From positions 248,001-312,000 of the forward strand of contig NC_011666.1 of assembly GCF_000021745.1 (NCBI RefSeq): a DNA stretch of 64,000 nt, read 5' to 3'. The notes beneath the pieces are model-generated. The model worked only from the letters and a program-made list of their open reading frames with translations, made no database searches and was not told where the DNA came from. Positions 63,236 through 64,000 of the stretch are shown piece by piece. The translations under genes and the position numbers were made by a program. Within the stretch, counting starts at the first letter, position 1, and every line of letters starts with the position of its first letter. Origin of the DNA: Methylocella silvestris BL2. GTDB lineage: Bacteria; Pseudomonadota; Alphaproteobacteria; Rhizobiales; Beijerinckiaceae.

Positions 63236-63753
63236 ATATTCGTCTTTCTTCAGATGAAAGGCGAAGACATGCCAAAGCAAGATGGCAAGAGGCTGTCGGC
63301 GGGCGTGGAAAGCCCATGACAGCGCCTGGCGATCCTGCCGTGGCGCGTTGCTTCGCCGGAAGACCGGCGGCCCCGTGCCGCCGCGTCCTTTAGGGGCCTG
63401 CGCTTCTGGCGCGCTCGCCCCCGTTATGCGGGCGCGAAATTCCGGATGGAATCTAAAGCGCGCGCTTAAGTCTCTCTTTTTGCATCATGATCTGCCATTT
63501 GCAGAGATCATTTGCCGGCGCGAACGACTCTTGACGAGCCGCGAGCCAAAGTTTTGCCGAGGTTCTGTCTCGCGGAAGTTATGATCTTGCCCGCCCGGTT
63601 ACGCAATGGCGCAAATTCCGCGGCGTTGCGTTGAGTTGCAACGCTGCAGCCGTGCGAACTGTCCCCCGAACAGGATGATCTTGGCCTCAACCAGACCAAA
63701 CCGCCCCGCCTGGGCACAGGCCGACAAGTCTTTCGACCTGTCGGCGCCATCTG
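63236..63753. other. rpsO-pnp intergenic region
   Basis: About 518 bases, longer than the usual rpsO-pnp gap. No credible gene; frames at 63282 (+) and 63508 (-) are poor. It carries a hairpin just after rpsO and a weaker inverted repeat near 63487-63513. It is expected to hold the pnp leader, where Pnp and RNase III act in other bacteria. Confidence 0.6.
63720..63745 (-). other. GNRA-loop hairpin downstream of rpsO
   Basis: On the transcribed strand GCCGACAGGTC and GACTTGTCGGC form an 11-base-pair stem (one G-U pair) closed by a GAAA tetraloop. It starts eight bases after the rpsO stop. There is no U-run, so it is probably an RNA stabiliser or processing site rather than a terminator. Confidence 0.65.
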
Positions 63754-64000
63754 CTAGCGGCGAATGCCGAGGCGCTCGATCAGGGATTTGTAGCGGGGCT
63801 CGTCGCGGTTCTTGACATAGTCGAGCAACTGACGGCGCTGCGAGACCATCTTCAAAAGCCCGCGGCGCGAATGGTTGTCTTTGACATGCGTCTTGAAATG
63901 TTCGGTGAGATTGACAATCCGTTCGGTCAAGATCGCGACCTGCACCTCGGGCGAACCTGTATCGCCCGATTTCTGGGCATATTCCTTCACGAGCGTCTGC
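63754..64000 (-). CDS. rpsO: 30S ribosomal protein S15 (partial, N-terminus outside window)
   Basis: Small-subunit ribosomal protein binding 16S rRNA. The visible 81 residues run from [19 protein letters not shown] (split as [18 protein letters not shown]) through [19 protein letters not shown] to the end at IERLGIRR, the normal S15 C-terminus. A GTG at 63990 is in frame, but the family has about ten further residues before it, so the true start lies beyond the right edge. Confidence 0.96.
   Translation of the reverse strand, partial: QTLVKEYAQKSGDTGSPEVQVAILTERIVNLTEHFKTHVKDNHSRRGLLKMVSQRRQLLDYVKNRDEPRYKSLIERLGIRR

Overview
The window is high-GC DNA from an alphaproteobacterium, most probably of the order Hyphomicrobiales (Rhizobiales), and within it the Beijerinckiaceae/Methylocystaceae methylotroph group. 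Evidence for the order is the ChvI-ChvG-HprK-EIIA-HPr gene string and a PodJ-like Sel1 protein. The pointer to methylotrophs, a quinoprotein-relay zinc metallohydrolase, is weaker. The family-level placement is inference. There is no prophage, CRISPR array or complete insertion sequence.

Layout. 1-8 kb: the start of a DEAD-box helicase gene, a large PLP amino-acid decarboxylase, a GNAT acetyltransferase, a GH13 alpha-glucosidase, a secreted dienelactone-hydrolase-like protein and a D-2-hydroxyacid dehydrogenase. 8-12 kb: a DUF6502/DUF5666 pair, divergent from a small membrane protein and a glycosyltransferase, with three 17-bp palindromes between them. 12-18 kb: an esterase, an HlyD/FUSC efflux pair and an overlapping XdhC / MoeA-like / MocA-like set for molybdoenzyme maturation. 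18.6-19.5 kb: a PPK2 kinase. 19.7-33.5 kb: a 14-kb overlapping operon encoding an unrecognised 1851-residue exported protein, a thioester alpha-2-macroglobulin and penicillin-binding protein 1C. 33.5-36.3 kb: a short-chain fatty-acid transporter, a Tat-exported metallohydrolase and a DUF1328 protein.

36.3-41.0 kb is an accessory-looking stretch with lower GC, wide gaps and secreted or orphan proteins. It ends at tRNA-Gln(CTG). 41.2-46.3 kb carries MoeB and the regulatory PTS/HprK/ChvGI block. 46.9-49.6 kb has a ModE regulator, a methyltransferase and small proteins. 49.7-57.0 kb is the ligase-associated DNA repair cassette (ligase, MBL exonuclease, Lhr-like helicase, PdeM), split by two small secreted proteins; the ligase reading frame is broken. 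57-64 kb: a PodJ-like protein, a MerR regulator, a small hypothetical gene, a strong two-way terminator, pnp and the start-truncated rpsO.

The main points for a second look are the giant partner of the alpha-2-macroglobulin/PBP1C pair, a dispersed palindromic repeat read in frame inside pbpC, the palindrome triplet at the DUF6502 promoter, and the frameshifted ligase in an otherwise intact repair cassette.
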